Shown: positions 53,976-64,000 of the stretch, piece by piece
How positions within the stretch are numbered: the stretch's first letter is position 1
Layout: each line of letters opens with the position of its first letter
Assembly: GCF_043290135.1 (NCBI RefSeq)
Contig: NC_134707.1
Span: 134,355,319-134,419,318 of the forward strand
Origin: Rhipicephalus microplus
Taxonomy: Eukaryota > Arthropoda > Arachnida > Ixodida > Ixodidae
Reading direction: 5' to 3'
DNA: 64,000 bases
Program-made: the position numbers and the translations under genes
Notes under the pieces: model-generated
Databases searched by the model: none
What the model was told of the DNA's origin: nothing
What the model saw: only the letters and a program-made list of their open reading frames with translations

Positions 53976-55065
53976 CAGTCCCTGTTAACCGACTATATAT
54001 GTTACTAAACAAAGAAAACAACATTAAAATGTATTTTTCGCCAATAGTGAAAGAACGGCACACGATCGCTTTTCTTAACTTGCGTAGCAGTCTAATTCGA
54101 ACGCTCAGCCACGAGTATAACATGCCTAGTTTTTAACGCTACCCTGGTATAATCTTGAATATCAGTTGCGAGCAATGTCTTTCAAATTTCCTATTATACG
54201 CAGAGGAACAACTACGAAAGCGCCACGGTGAAATTCGCAGTAAATGAGAAGAATAAACATTGCACAGGCCCCTGAAATTGGGAACTGTGCACGTACTCCC
54301 GTAGCGAGAACGAATTTACGTACAAGTAGTCCTTATACATAATGCGGTGGTGAATGCTAAAAGCACGCCAACATACTGTGATATATAGTAAAAAATAGTC
54401 ATTCCACCGCGTTATACATTCGGTGGCTACATTAGTGAACAGAAGGCTCCCAGTAAAGCGAAAGTAAACAAAGCAACAAACCATCTATTGCGCTTCCTGT
54501 CATCACTCACGTAGTTCGTTAGTCACCCCGGCGAAAATAGGCTCTCAAACGACACACACGCAAACACTACCATAAATATAAACTGCAATTAATAGACGCA
54601 TACAAGACAAAATAAACTAAGCAGGTAGACACGTTCAGCAGCAGACGAAATGCCATCAGCTGTTCGTTCAGCTGCCTGGGTTCGACTGTTGCCAGACCTA
54701 AAGGAGGGTTTCGCTAACTCTATCAGCACAACGCTTAGGGAAACAACACTACCACTTTAAGTGCAGGTATTTTGCTGTAATGTCAATTTAGAAAGGAGAA
54801 TAACTAGAAAAGGCGTTCTCTTAATGTACATAGATAGGCTATTCTTACCCACAATTGCGAATACTCTCGTTATCAGGCACTTTTCTCGGCGCATGCAGTT
54901 CACTCAAGTGAAGGGAGCATTTCCAAGGCCTCTCTTGGCGAAGGAAGTGTGGAGGAGCGTTCATGAAACGCAGCGGCCCCTTGAGTGGAGGAGCACGCTC
55001 CACCTTGACTTCGTCAAGTCGAGGGGAGTCCTTGAGTGAAGGAGCGTTTGTGAATACGGGCCTCG

Positions 55066-55352
55066 GGAGCGTTAGGGAACGCCAGGTAAAGCACCTTTCA
55101 CACAATGGTGTTCTGCTGCATACTCTTCTGAAAGTCGAGTGGCTGGCGGTCAACTGGTATATTGTTTCACGAGTTTCCCGTCACTCAGATTTGACTGGAT
55201 TGGTTGAAGATACTGCTACTGGGATAACAGATATATTTACAGGTAGGTGAGACACACCAGGGCTGCCGGCATCTCGCCCGGTGAGTCGGCTTCTCCTTTA
55301 TCGATTCGTTTACGACTGTGGAGCCATGCCCACTGCCTCGTAACATTACCCA
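55066..55352 (-). repeat. Probable 3' LTR of gypsy copy 2 (partial)
   Basis: On the minus strand it starts about 55345 with tgttacgaggcagtgggcat, just after the end of pol. It contains aatcgataaaggagaagccg and runs until the Harbinger-like element. Bases 55237-55345 match 61363-61472. The rest of the LTR may continue left of 51561. Confidence 0.6.
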
Positions 55353-55384
55353 GGCAGACGAAGTGCCATCACGCCGCCGCTAAG

Positions 55385-56326
55385 TTAATCAGGACTGACA
55401 CTACAGTAGTATTTTAGTCGAGACACTTGAACAAAATCAGTAGGTGGTGGAGCAGGAGATGAGCGTGGTTGAACAGGAGTGATGAGGTAGTCGACGATGG
55501 TGACCTTGCGGAGAACTTTGTAGGGTCCTGGGTATCGTGGGAGGAGCTTCTGGCACAAGCCTTCACGTCGACACGGCGTCAAAAGTAGGACGAGAGAGTC
55601 ATCAGGGTAGTCAACGTCAAGGTGCCAGTCATTGTAGCGAACTTTATGTGATGCCTGAGAAATATTTAGCCTAGTGTGCGCGATTTGCCGAGCGACGCGG
55701 GTTAGAAAAGCAACGTCCTGAGCATACACCATTGGTTTGGTAGTATCAGAAGGAAGGAGTGTGTCGATTGGCAACGCAGGATTGCGGCCATACAGAAGAA
55801 AGAACAGAGAAAAGCCGGTGGTATCATGCCTTAACGAGTTGTTTGCAAACGTAACACAGGGGAGCGTTGCGTCCCAGTTAAGGTGGTCATAAGAGGCGTA
55901 TATGAACAACATGTCTGTAAGAGTTCGGTTGAGACGCTTCGTGAGATCGTTGGTCTGCACGTGGTAGGAAGTAGTAGGGTGATGTTCGGCAGAGCAGCTA
56001 CGGAGGATTTCGTCGATAACTTTTGCGAAGAAGCAGCGGCCACGATCCGTAAGAAGCTGGCGCGGAGCTGCAGGCCGCAGAATGACATCATTCAGTAGAG
56101 AGTCTGCGACGTCTGTAGCGCAGCTACTTGGCAAGGAACGAGTTATAGCGTATCTGGTAGCATAGTCAGTTGCGACAGTGATCCATTTGTTGCTTGACAC
56201 GAACGTCGGAAAAGATCCGAGCAAGTCGAGGCCAACGCGGAAGAATGGTTCCAGGAACATGTCGATAGGTTGGAGCAGGCCAGCCGTACGGAGAGCAGGG
56301 CGTTTGCGACGCTGGCAGCGCTCGCA
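55385..56326 (-). pseudogene. Ty3/gypsy integrase core and C-terminus (copy 2)
   Basis: The minus-strand frame is open from the RTE junction to 55385. It begins AACERCQRRKRPALRTAG, the CC half of the zinc finger. It continues WITVATDYATRYAI (first D) and LLTDRGRCFFAKVIDEIL (second D), then TSYHVQTNDLTKRLNRTLTDM. Relatives have the catalytic E in TNGLTERLN; here it is K, so strand transfer should be lost. The rest, LPCVTFANNSLRHDTTGFSLFFLLYGRNPALPID and the C-terminal LPRYPGPYKVLRKVTIVDYLI with PPTDFVQVSRLKYY, is complete to the stop. Confidence 0.9.
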
Positions 56327-56357
56327 AGCAGCGCCATCATCATCATCATCAGCCTGA

Positions 56358-57209
56358 CTACGTCCACTGCAGGACAAAGGCCTCTCCCATGTTCCGCCAG
56401 TTAACCCGGTCCTGTGCTTGCTGCTGCCAATTTACACCCGCAAACTTCTTAATCTCATCTGCCCACCTAACCTTCTGTCTCCCCCTAACCCGCTTCCCTT
56501 CTCTGGGAATCCAGTCAGTTACCCTTAATGACCAGCGGTTATCCTGTCTACGCGCTACATGCCCTGCCCATGTCCATTTCTTCTTCTTGATTTCAGCTAT
56601 GATATCCTTAACCCCCGTTTGTTCCCTAATCCACTCTGCTCTCTTCTTGTCTCTTAAGGTTACACCTACCATTTTTCTTTCCATTGCTCGCTGCGTCGTC
56701 CTCAATTTAAGCTGAACCCTCTTTGTAAGTCTCCAGTTTTCTGCTCCGTAGCTAAGTACCGGCAAGATACAGCTGTTATATACCTTCCTCTTGAGAGATA
56801 GTGGCAAACTACCTGTCATAATTTGAGAGTGCTTGCCAAATGTGCTCCACCCCATTCTTATTCTTCTAGTTACTTCAGTCTCGTGGTTCGGCTCTGCGGT
56901 TATTACCTGCCCTAAGTAGACATAGTCTTTTACAACTTCAAGTGCACTATTACCTATCTCGAAGCGCTGCTCCTTGCCGAGGTTGTTGTACATTACTTTC
57001 GTTTTCTGCAGATTAATTTTAAGACCCACCTTTCTGCTCTCCTTGTCTAGCTCCGTAATCATGAGTTGCAATTCGTCCCCCGAGTTACTCAGCAATGCAA
57101 TGTCATCGGCGAAGCGCAGGTTACTAAGGTATTCTCCATTGACTCTTATCCCTAACTGTTCCCATTCTAGGCTTCTGAAAACCTCCTGTAAGCACGCGGT
57201 AAATAGCAT
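56358..57209 (-). pseudogene. RTE ORF: RT C-terminal half
   Basis: Opens as MLFTACLQEVFRSLEWEQLGIRVNGEYLSNLRFADDIALLSNSG, with the FADD metal-binding box. It goes on to VKDYVYLGQVITAE, RRIRMGWSTFGKHSQIM, SCILPVLSYGAENWRLTKR and MERKMVGVTLRDKKRAEWIREQTGVKDI. It ends with the RTE signature KWTWAGHVARRQDNRWSLRVTDWIPREGKRVRGRQKVRWADEIKKFAGVNWQQQAQDR. A second single-base deletion near 57213 separates it from the upstream half. The region between the two breaks (57213-57357) codes normally in a third frame. Confidence 0.92.
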
Positions 57210-57333
57210 TGGGGAATTGTGTCCCCCTGCCTTACACCCTTCTTGATTGGTATTCTGTTGCTTTCTTTATGAAGCACTATGGTAGCAGTTGATCCCCTGT
57301 AGATTTCTTCCAGAATGTTTATATATACTTCAT

Positions 57334-59388
57334 CTACGCCCTGATTCCGCAGTGTTGCATGACGGCTAATATTTCTACTGAATCAAACGCTTTCTCGTAA
57401 ACTATGAAGGCTATGTATAGGGGTTGGTTATACTCTGAGCATTTCTCTATTACCTGATTGATAGTATGAATGTGGTCAATTGTTGAGTAGCCTGTTCGAA
57501 ATCCTGCTTGTTCCTTTGGTTGATTGAATTCTAATGTTTTCTTTACTCTGTTAGCAATTACCTTTGTAAATAGCTTGTATACTACAGAGAGCAAGCTGAT
57601 CGGCCTGTAATTCTTCAAGTCCTTGTCATCTCCTTTCTTATGTATTAAGATGATGTTAGCGTTCTTCCAAGACTCTGGTACTCTTCCCGTCAGGAGACAC
57701 CTCGTAAACAGGGTGGCTAGTTTTTCTAACACAATCTGTCCTCCATCTTTCAGCAGATCTGATGTTACCTGATCCTCACCAGCAGCTTTGCCCCTTTGCA
57801 TGCTCTCCAAAGCTTTCCTGACTTCTTCTATCATTACTGGTGGGGTGTAATCTGGGTTACTGCTAGTTCTTATAGTATTAAGGCCGTGGTTGTCACGGCT
57901 ACTGTACAGATCTCTGTAAAACTCCTCTGCTATTTTAACTATCCTATCCATATTGGTAGTTATTTTGCCTTCTTTGTCCCTTAGTGCATACATCCGACTT
58001 TTGCCTATCCCAAGTTTCCTCTTCAATGCTTTGACACTTCCTCCGTTTTTCAGAGCGTGTTCAATTCTCTCCATGTTATACCTTCTTACATCGCATACCG
58101 TACGTCTATTAATCAACTTCGAAAGCTCTGCCAGTTCTATTTTGTCTGTTGTACTTGACACTTTCATAATTTGACGCTTCTTAATTAGGTTCTTCGTTTC
58201 CTGGGAAAGCTTGCCAGTGTCCTGTCTAACTACCCTGCCTCCAACTTCCACTGCACACTCCGTAATGATACTCGTTAGATTATCATTCATTGTATCTACG
58301 CTAAGGTTCGTTTCCTCACTAAGAGCCGAGTACCTGTTCTGCAGCGACACTCTGAATTCCTGTACTTTCCCTCTTAGTGCTAGCTGATTGATTGGCTTCT
58401 TGCGTATCAGTTTCTGTCGTCCTTTCTTCAAGTCTAGGCGAATTCGAGACCGTACCATTCTATGGTCACTGCATCGTACCTTGCCAATCACTTCCACATC
58501 CTTAACGATTCCAGGGTGTGCACTCATTATAAAGTCTATTTCGTTCTTATTTTCGCCATTAGGGCTCCTCCATGTCCACTTGCGGTTTTCTCGTTTTCGG
58601 TAGAAGGTATTCAAAATCCGTAAATTATTGCGTTCTGCGAATTCTACTAGTAGCTCTCCTCTGGCGTTTCTAGTACCGATGCCATAATCTCCTACTGCCT
58701 GGTCTCCAGCCTGCTTCTTCCCTACCTTTGCATTAAAGTCGCCAATCACCATAGTATACTGTGTATTTACCTTACTCATTGCCGATTCCACGTCTTCATA
58801 GAAGCTTTCAACTGAAGCGTCATCATGGCTGGATGTAGGCGCGTAAGCCTGTACTACCTTCATTTTGTATCTTTTATTCAGTTTAATTACGATACCTGCC
58901 ACCCTTTCATTAATGCTATAGTATTCCTCTATGTTGCCAGCTATGTTTCTGTGAATTAGGAACCCCACTCCCAGTTCTCTTCTGTCTGCCAAGCCCCTGT
59001 AGCAAAGGACGTGCCCATTCTGTAGCACCGTATAGGCCTCATCTGTCCTCCTAACCTCACTGAGCCCTATTATATCCCATTTAACACCCTCTAGCTCCTC
59101 GAATAGTACAGCTAGACTTCCCTCACTAGATAAGGTTCTAGCGTTAAACGTTGCCAAGTTCAGGTTCCAATGGCGGCCTGTCCGGATCCAGAGATTCTTA
59201 GCACCCTCTGCTGCGTTGCAGATCTGACCGCCGCCGTGGTCAGTTGCTTCGCAGCTGCTGGGGACTGAGGGCCGTGAGTTATTTGACGTAAGCATGTGGG
59301 AGGTAGTGGCCAGATACTGCACCAGGGTGGCCAATCCTTCTCTGGTGAGGGAGTGCGTTCTCGGCGGTGTTTGCCGGTGAGGCCGCAC
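57334..59388 (-). pseudogene. RTE ORF: APE endonuclease and RT N-terminal half
   Basis: This frame of 684 codons carries, in order: LNLATFNARTLSSEGSLAV (endonuclease N), WDIIGLSEVRR (E), VIGDFNAKVGKK (D, N), EIDFIMSAHPG and VRCSDHRMVRSRI (D, H). Then come the linker and RT blocks GKAAGEDQVTSDLLKDGG, WKNANIILIHKKGDDKDLKNYRPISLLSVVYKLFTKVI, QAGFRTGYSTIDHIHTINQVIEK and LYIAFIVYEKAFDSVE (first RT D as YEKAFD). It ends after a single missing base near 57357 throws the frame into a stop. The endonuclease residues all look intact. Confidence 0.92.
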
Positions 59389-59445
59389 CCCAGGCCTCTT
59401 AACGCAGTTCCATCAACACGCGGATTTTTTTTTAATCCGGTTGGG

Positions 59446-59524
59446 AACTGCGCGGTACCGGGATTTGAACCACAGACCTCTTGCATGCGAGGCGGATGCT
59501 CTAACCACTACGCCATCGCCGCGC
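59446..59524 (-). promoter_or_regulatory. tRNA-like 5' terminus of RTE with Pol III A and B boxes
   Basis: On the minus strand the element begins gcgcggcgatggcgtagtgg. An A-box match, tggcgtagtgg, lies at 59505-59515 and a perfect B box, ggttcaaatcc, at 59461-59471, 33 bp apart. The sequence can form a CCTC/GAGG anticodon-like stem. Its edge coincides with the target duplication, so it moved with the element. It may act as an internal Pol III promoter or be a captured tRNA/SINE head. Confidence 0.75.
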
Positions 59525-59535
59525 AGCAGCGCCAT

Positions 59536-59945
59536 AGCGGCGCACAAATTTATACAGACTAGGCCAAAAGAATTGTTGCCGCACGCCGTGATAGGTGCGT
59601 GAACAACCCAGGTGGCCTGCCGTTGGAGCGTCGTGCAGATGTTGAAGAATGGTGGCACGCAGGTGTCGGGGAATAACTATCAAGAATTCCGGGCCATCAG
59701 GCTTCATATTTAGGCTATACAGAATTTCGTTATGGAGGAGATATTGACGGAGCGAAGGGTTGAAATGTCCTGAAGACACTCGCTCAATGACTGTCTTGAG
59801 GGTTGCTTCTCGGTGCTGCTCTGTGCCGATGTTGCGGAAATCAGATATGGCGAGTACACAAGAATCACTCTCATGAACAGCGAGGCTAGCAGGGTCCCCC
59901 GGATAACGCGAGAGAGAATCGGCATCTTGGTGCAATCTTCCAGAC
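59536..59945 (-). pseudogene. Ty3/gypsy linker and integrase HH half (copy 2)
   Basis: Reads DADSLSRYPGDPASLAVHESDSCVLAISDF, LHNEILYSLNMKPDGPEFLIVIPRHLRATILQHLHDAPTAGHLGCSRTYHGVRQQFFWPSLYKFVRRY. The two histidines (HLHD...GHLG) are the first half of the zinc finger. The RTE follows directly. Confidence 0.9.
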
Positions 59946-60475
59946 TTACAAATTTAGACGAAGGAATACTCTTGGAGACGTAGAGCTTAGCGACAGAGGC
60001 GACCAGTTGTGTCGTTGAGCAACCACAACCAACACAGAGCGTGGTGGTCTGTAATAACTGAAAACTCCCGGCCTTACAAGTAGGGGCGCACTTTCGCTAC
60101 AGCCCATACCAATGCTAGACACTCGCGCTCCGTTATCGAATAGTTTCACTCAGATGTGGAGAGGAGGCGGCTGGCGTATGCAATAACACGCGCTTGGCCT
60201 CTCTGGTGTTGAGCGAAGACGGCGCCGATGCTTTGAGCACTGGCGTCTGTGCGAACTTCAGTCGTCGAGGACGGGTTGAAGTGAGCCAATTTTGAAGTGA
60301 GCAAGTCGATCAGCGTGAAAAACGCAGCTGCTTGTTCTTGGCCCCACGAGAAGGGCGCGTTTTCTTTGAGAAGGTCAATTAGTGGTCCTGCAATTGTAGC
60401 GAAATTGCATACAAAACGTTGGAAATACGAACATAAGCCCACTGAACAACGAACATCTTTGGTAGTAGAAGGCAA
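59946..60475 (-). pseudogene. Ty3/gypsy RNase H and thumb (copy 2)
   Basis: The frame at 60146-60475 reads STTKDVRCSVGLCSYFQRFVCNFATIAGPLIDLLKENAPFSWGQEQAAAFFTLIDLL...TTEVRTDASAQSIGAVFAQHQRGQARVIAYASRLLS. The D of RTDAS is the first catalytic residue. The following part is out of frame to 59946. Confidence 0.88.
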
Positions 60476-61010
60476 AGGAAAGTTCTTGATAGCGCTAATC
60501 TTATTAGGGTTCGGTTGGAGGTCAGCAGCACTTCCACGATGACCAAGGACTCCGATGTCTCGTCAGCGAAAATTGCACTTTTTGGAGTTCATCTGGAGTC
60601 CCGCTCAATGAAATACGGCTAGAATGGTCTACAAACAAGTTGGGTGGCTTTCAAATGTTGCGGAAGAACAATCACATCGTCGAGGTAGCTAAGGCAGTTG
60701 GACTATTTAAAACTACGGAGGAGAGAGTCCATCATGCGTTCGAACGCTGCCGAGGAGTTTCACAGCCCAAAAGGCACACCTTGAACTGATAAAGGCCATC
60801 CGGTGTGGCAAGCGCGTTTTTCTGCGGTCTAAGGCATCGAAAAAAATTTGCCAATAGCAAAAACACAGATCTAATGATGAGAAGTATCACGTGCCATGAA
60901 GGCAGTAAAGGTGTTGACGATTCGTGGCAGCGGATATACGTCATTGCGGGATATCTTCTTCAAGGCACGGTAGTGAACGCAAAATCTCCAACTGCCATCC
61001 TTCTTTTAAA
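60476..61010 (-). pseudogene. Ty3/gypsy reverse transcriptase (copy 2)
   Basis: The frame at 60732-60944 contains ATPDGLYQFKVCLLG. Near 60700-60670 the minus strand reads YLDDVIVL, an intact Y-x-D-D box, unlike the CVDD in copy 1. Several frameshifts break the domain. Confidence 0.85.
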
Positions 61011-61362
61011 CTAAAACAACAGATGACGCCCACGGACTTCAAGAGGCCTCAAGGCCTTTTTGGAGAACATATTCTCGACTTCTCGTTGTATGACCTGCCG
61101 TTCAGACTGGGAAATACGATATTGTCGCCGTCTACAAGGAGTAGCATCACTGGTATGTATTTGATGACGCACAACAGACGTTTGACCCAAAAGGCGGTCA
61201 TCTATGTCGAAAATATCTCCGTAGGTGGTAAGAACGTGGTGGAGTTGCGCAACCTGATAGGGCAGAAGATCAGGGCAATGATCATCGTGAATTCGCCGGT
61301 AGGTGCGTTGGATCAGCTGGCTGCAGTAGGGGACGAGCAGTCCCACTGCCTCGTAACAATAA
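61011..61362 (-). pseudogene. Ty3/gypsy pre-RT linker (copy 2)
   Basis: Reads VPYCSQLIQRTYRRIHDDHCPDLLPYQVAQLHHVLTTYGDIFDIDDRLLGQTSVVRHQIHTSDATPCRRRQYRISQSERQVIQREVENMF. Gypsy sequence stops at about 61362. Protease and gag are missing. Confidence 0.85.
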
Positions 61363-61473
61363 TTACAGGTAGGTGAGACACCCCAGGGCTGCCAGCATCT
61401 CGCGTGGCGAGTCGGCTTCTTCTTCATCGATTTGTCTATGGCGACGGGGCCATGTCCATTGCCTCGTAACAAT
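61363..61473 (-). repeat. LTR fragment joined to gypsy copy 2
   Basis: Matches 55237-55345 (caggtaggtgagacac, catctcgc, gagtcggcttct, tgcctcgtaaca). On the minus strand it begins tgttacgaggcaatgg, and nearly the same words recur at 61343-61362. This suggests recombination, or insertion of an LTR piece into a related site. Confidence 0.6.
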
Positions 61474-61479
61474 GTGTCG

Positions 61480-61912
61480 ACAGGTTTGAATAAGGAATAA
61501 TGTATTATTGGCGTGGGTCAATGCTAAAAGATTGTGGAATGGAACAGAGACAGTTCAAAGTGATTTAGCCAGTTAGAACGCATTGTTTAGAGTGATACTC
61601 GCGTTTATAGATAACTTTTTCCTTTACAGAAATGGAGTGGGAGAAGAGTCTTGTCTCGTAATGCGCTATATTTTGCTGCTTTAGTGATAAAAAGCTTACT
61701 GAAATTGCCAGTGAGACACACATGGAAATGCTATTGGCACTTGAACAGTGGCATTAACTGCTTCAAACTGCTGCAAATGCGAGAAATCGCTGTAACCACA
61801 TTGCGGTAATACACCGGTGTTATCGGGCGCTTCCATCAACCTTCAGACGTTCGCCAGACGACAGCACAACCACTCCCTTCTGTTGTTATCAGCGAACAGT
61901 ATCATTGAGGAA
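61480..61912. other. No recognised feature
   Basis: Non-coding by inspection. No match elsewhere in the window. Confidence 0.5.
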
Positions 61913-62177
61913 GAATATGCAGGACGATAGATCGATATGTTGGGTTTAACGTCCCTAAATCACTATATGATTATGAGAGACGCCGTAGTGGAGGGCTCCG
62001 GAAATGTTGATCACCTGGGGTCCTTTACCTTGCCCCCAAATCTGGGTACACAGGCCTAGAACATTTCCGCTTCCATCAAACATGCAGCTGCCGCAGCCGG
62101 GATTCGATCCCTTGATTGCGGCTCAGCAGCCGAGTACCTTGTCCACAAGATCACCACGGCGGGGGGAATATGCAGGA
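61913..62177. repeat. 12-bp target duplication of SINE
   Basis: gaatatgcagga at 61913-61924 and 62166-62177, exact, directly flanking the SINE. Confidence 0.9.
61925..62165 (-). mobile_element. Ruka-type SINE with intact target duplication
   Basis: The minus strand starts ccccccgccgtggtgatctt and has B-box-like gggatcgaatccc. It continues through ggtaaaggaccccaggtgatc and ends in gacgttaaacccaacat. With an exact duplication it is among the younger SINE copies here. Confidence 0.9.
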
Positions 62178-63878
62178 AAAGAAAACTTACACGGGTCTTC
62201 GCATGCGTTCTTAGTACCGTATGCGTCTTGATTCGCGTCGCAGAAACTTCGATTTCAGATCTCAAATCGTTACAAGATTGCAGTCTTGCCCACAGTATAA
62301 TTATTTCTTCACCTTCTAGACAGCGGTTAAGAGGAGCGCACTGCGCAAAACAAACGAGTGGTCTGTAGCGTATTGGTCGCGTTGGCCTTCGCTTAGACGG
62401 GAACACAAAGGGCTCAAGAAGACCGAGTTCCTGTAATAAACATCCCGGAGCCAACGACTACGGTGCTTCTCACAGCTAGAATGTTGCTTCGATTCATTAA
62501 AATTGTGGATTGCTCAAGCGGCACGTTGAAAATTGAAAAAAATAGTAATAACGCGCGCACACGAGTGGCCCACAACTGCATTGCGTCATCTACAATGAGG
62601 GTAAATTGGGTTGGCACCTGGTGGTATCTCCTGTCCCTACACGCCAATTTTTGGGCCCACACGCCTCCATAGGGTGACGCCAGTGAGCAGGTCGTAGGGT
62701 CATAGGCGGAGGTCGTGATGTCAACGTTCTTACAATTTTCTTATATTCTTCAAATAAATGCACCCGGAGCGTCGCAGGCATGTTCCCTCCAGAACATGAT
62801 GTTCAGCGCATTCTTTTACCAGATTTGCAGTTTTCAAGCTTGAAACGTCGTAGAGCTTTATCCTCTGTTTGTTTGAGTAAAAAATTGTGGTACTGAAAAA
62901 ATAACTTCAATGGCGATCCCTGCTTGGTTGAACTGCCGCGATCACATTTCACCTTACTTTTATAAAGTCATATGGCTGGAGCGGTCCAGCGTCATTCCCG
63001 CTCGCAGTAGTTCTGGCGAGCACCACTACGAGTTATGCATTTGCTTGCTTGCTTGTTCCTTTCTTTTGTGGCTCTCACCCACTAAGGGAGATTGGCCAAG
63101 AAGCCGGTGGTTATGCAAGTCAATACTCTAGATATTCTAGAATATACTGTGTTTTGACTGTGAAATTAATTTGGTGCAGTGTCAAAAAAAGAAAAAAAGG
63201 GGGGGGGGAGAAATAATGGAATTTGTTGAATATCTGAGGTGGAATCGTTATATGAAATTCTCCTGAAAGTTGAATCATTTCATTGTATCAGCTAAATAAT
63301 AAGTGGTAGTGTGCCTAGTAAAATTCGAGAGCAGATCGCTGACTCGCAGTAGGCAACCTGCCTGTATTTCCGCTGGATTCTTCCTCCTCTTCTTCCTATG
63401 ATGTTTTAAAGTTTTAGAAGGCCCCTTTAAGATGGTAAAGACATAATTTATAAATGCTCTAATTCATTTTTGTTTAGTTGTGTTTGGTGATTACGTCGGA
63501 TACCGGCATTTAAATGCTTTATGCGAATAGCCTTTCTCGAACCACCCAGGGAAATTACAACTTTAAAATACTTCCATTCAAAACATTCATTGATTGTTTT
63601 AGCTTTTGTTTGGCTCATACCATTGACTCTTGAACTGGCCTCAAAGACTCTTAGCGTGGGTAGTCTTATGATGAATTAGTGGAACAACTGCTAAATTTTG
63701 TTCCCTTATAACCTGAGAATATCTTTCTTTCATTGTTTTCTTTTATATATGTAATAACGCTCCTTCATCTTGTAATATTAGCGTATGTACGTACTTTCTG
63801 CGGTAGTACGTTGCTATATACAGTGTGAATAAGCTCCAGCGCAGCCTAATAAAGCTTTTTCTAATAATGAGTGCACAA
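62178..63878. other. No recognised gene
   Basis: Short frames only. Contains a homopolymeric a/g patch at 63185-63212 and an AT-rich end. No repeat match seen. Confidence 0.5.
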
Positions 63879-64000
63879 TGCTTTTTGATTGATTGATTAA
63901 TATTTGGGGTTTAACGTCCCAAAACCAGCATATAATTATGAGAGACGCCGTAGTGAAGGGCTCCGGAAATTTCGACCACCTGGAGTTCTTTAACGTGCAC
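63879..64000 (-). mobile_element. Ruka-type SINE, cut by window end
   Basis: Begins with the tail ttgattgattgatt and reads ggggtttaacgtcccaaaac, gagagacgccgtagtg and tccggaaatttcgaccacc. The tRNA-like head lies beyond the window. Confidence 0.9.

Larger units (their letters stand above)
51564..55062. mobile_element. Harbinger-like DNA transposon, 3.5 kb
   Basis: The ends are inverted copies: ggcccgtattcgcaaacgct on the left and the reverse of agcgtttgtgaatacgggcc on the right, 27 of the first 30 bases identical. TCG flanks both (51561-51563 and 55063-55065), a 3-bp target duplication. The GGCCCGTATTCACAAACG-type terminus and 3-bp duplication fit PIF/Harbinger, although the usual target is TWA. 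Subterminal sequence repeats ccttcactcgaaacgct variants. No catalytic DDE domain was read. It sits in the LTR or flank of gypsy copy 2. Confidence 0.7.
56338..59524 (-). mobile_element. Nearly intact full-length RTE-clade LINE with tRNA-like 5' end
   Basis: A 3187-bp element flanked by an 11-bp duplication, with an ATG/ATC-triplet tail at the low-coordinate end and a tRNA-like sequence at its 5' terminus (59446-59524). It has the endonuclease-RT order and length of RTE elements. Only two single-base deletions appear to break its main frame, which points to a recent insertion. An older copy is at 12024-15170. Confidence 0.9.
56327..59535. repeat. 11-bp target duplication of the RTE insertion
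   Basis: agcagcgccat at 56327-56337 and 59525-59535. The gypsy frame on the two sides reads ...KFVRRYGA | AACERCQRRK, so the RTE lies inside the integrase zinc finger. Confidence 0.9.

Noticed and set aside
59160..59486. 108-codon minus frame at the RTE 5' end
   Set aside because: It overlaps the tRNA-like 5' terminus and the start of the RTE frame in another phase. There is no independent support.

Overview
The window looks like nuclear DNA of a hard tick (Ixodidae, probably a metastriate genus). The main evidence is several copies of a tRNA-derived SINE that matches the ixodid 'Ruka' type. It also carries Ty3/gypsy, RTE, Tx1/L1-like, I-group and CR1/L2-like elements of the kind common in tick genomes, plus spliceosomal exons. 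Nothing prokaryotic is present, and no housekeeping gene is complete. The sequence is mostly retrotransposons, many nested inside one another, with one partial host gene.

Layout. 1-16.6 kb (mostly minus strand) is one decayed Ty3/gypsy element, or several closely related fragments. Reading on the minus strand, gag starts near 16.5 kb. The gag zinc knuckle is near 7.2 kb, protease at 6.6-6.8 kb, RT/RNase H at 1.0-2.9 kb and integrase at 1-0.7 kb. Into it have gone a SINE (751-987), an inverted-terminus element (3160-4141), a Tx1-like LINE (4156-6583), an I-group LINE with RNase H (7590-9996) and an old RTE LINE (11.95-15.17 kb). 16.7-18.8 kb is a candidate foldback-like DNA element with short terminal inverted repeats and minisatellite arms. 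18.9-28.3 kb holds a CR1-like fragment, a SINE, a second Tx1-like LINE (21.9-25.15 kb) and several dispersed repeat copies. 28.8-32.9 kb is an LTR element with a coiled-coil gag and no reverse transcriptase, ending in an 1128-bp LTR that abuts a 5'-truncated CR1/L2-like LINE (32.87-34.56 kb). 36.5-38.6 kb is another LINE fragment.

41.2-49.8 kb carries three consecutive plus-strand exons of an animal heme peroxidase, all in matching splice phase. The second intron (7.2 kb) contains a gypsy remnant, a PIF/Harbinger remnant, hAT-like termini and an LTR. 51.56-55.06 kb is a 3.5-kb Harbinger-like element with near-identical ends. 55.2-61.5 kb is a second gypsy copy, split inside its integrase zinc finger by a nearly intact full-length RTE LINE (56338-59524) whose 5' terminus is tRNA-like. 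The right edge holds two more SINEs.

How the parts relate: the peroxidase is the only gene likely to serve the host. The autonomous LINEs plausibly supply the machinery that moves the SINEs and truncated tails. Target-site duplications give the order of insertion at several places. All assignments come from reading motifs by eye; no database search was run.
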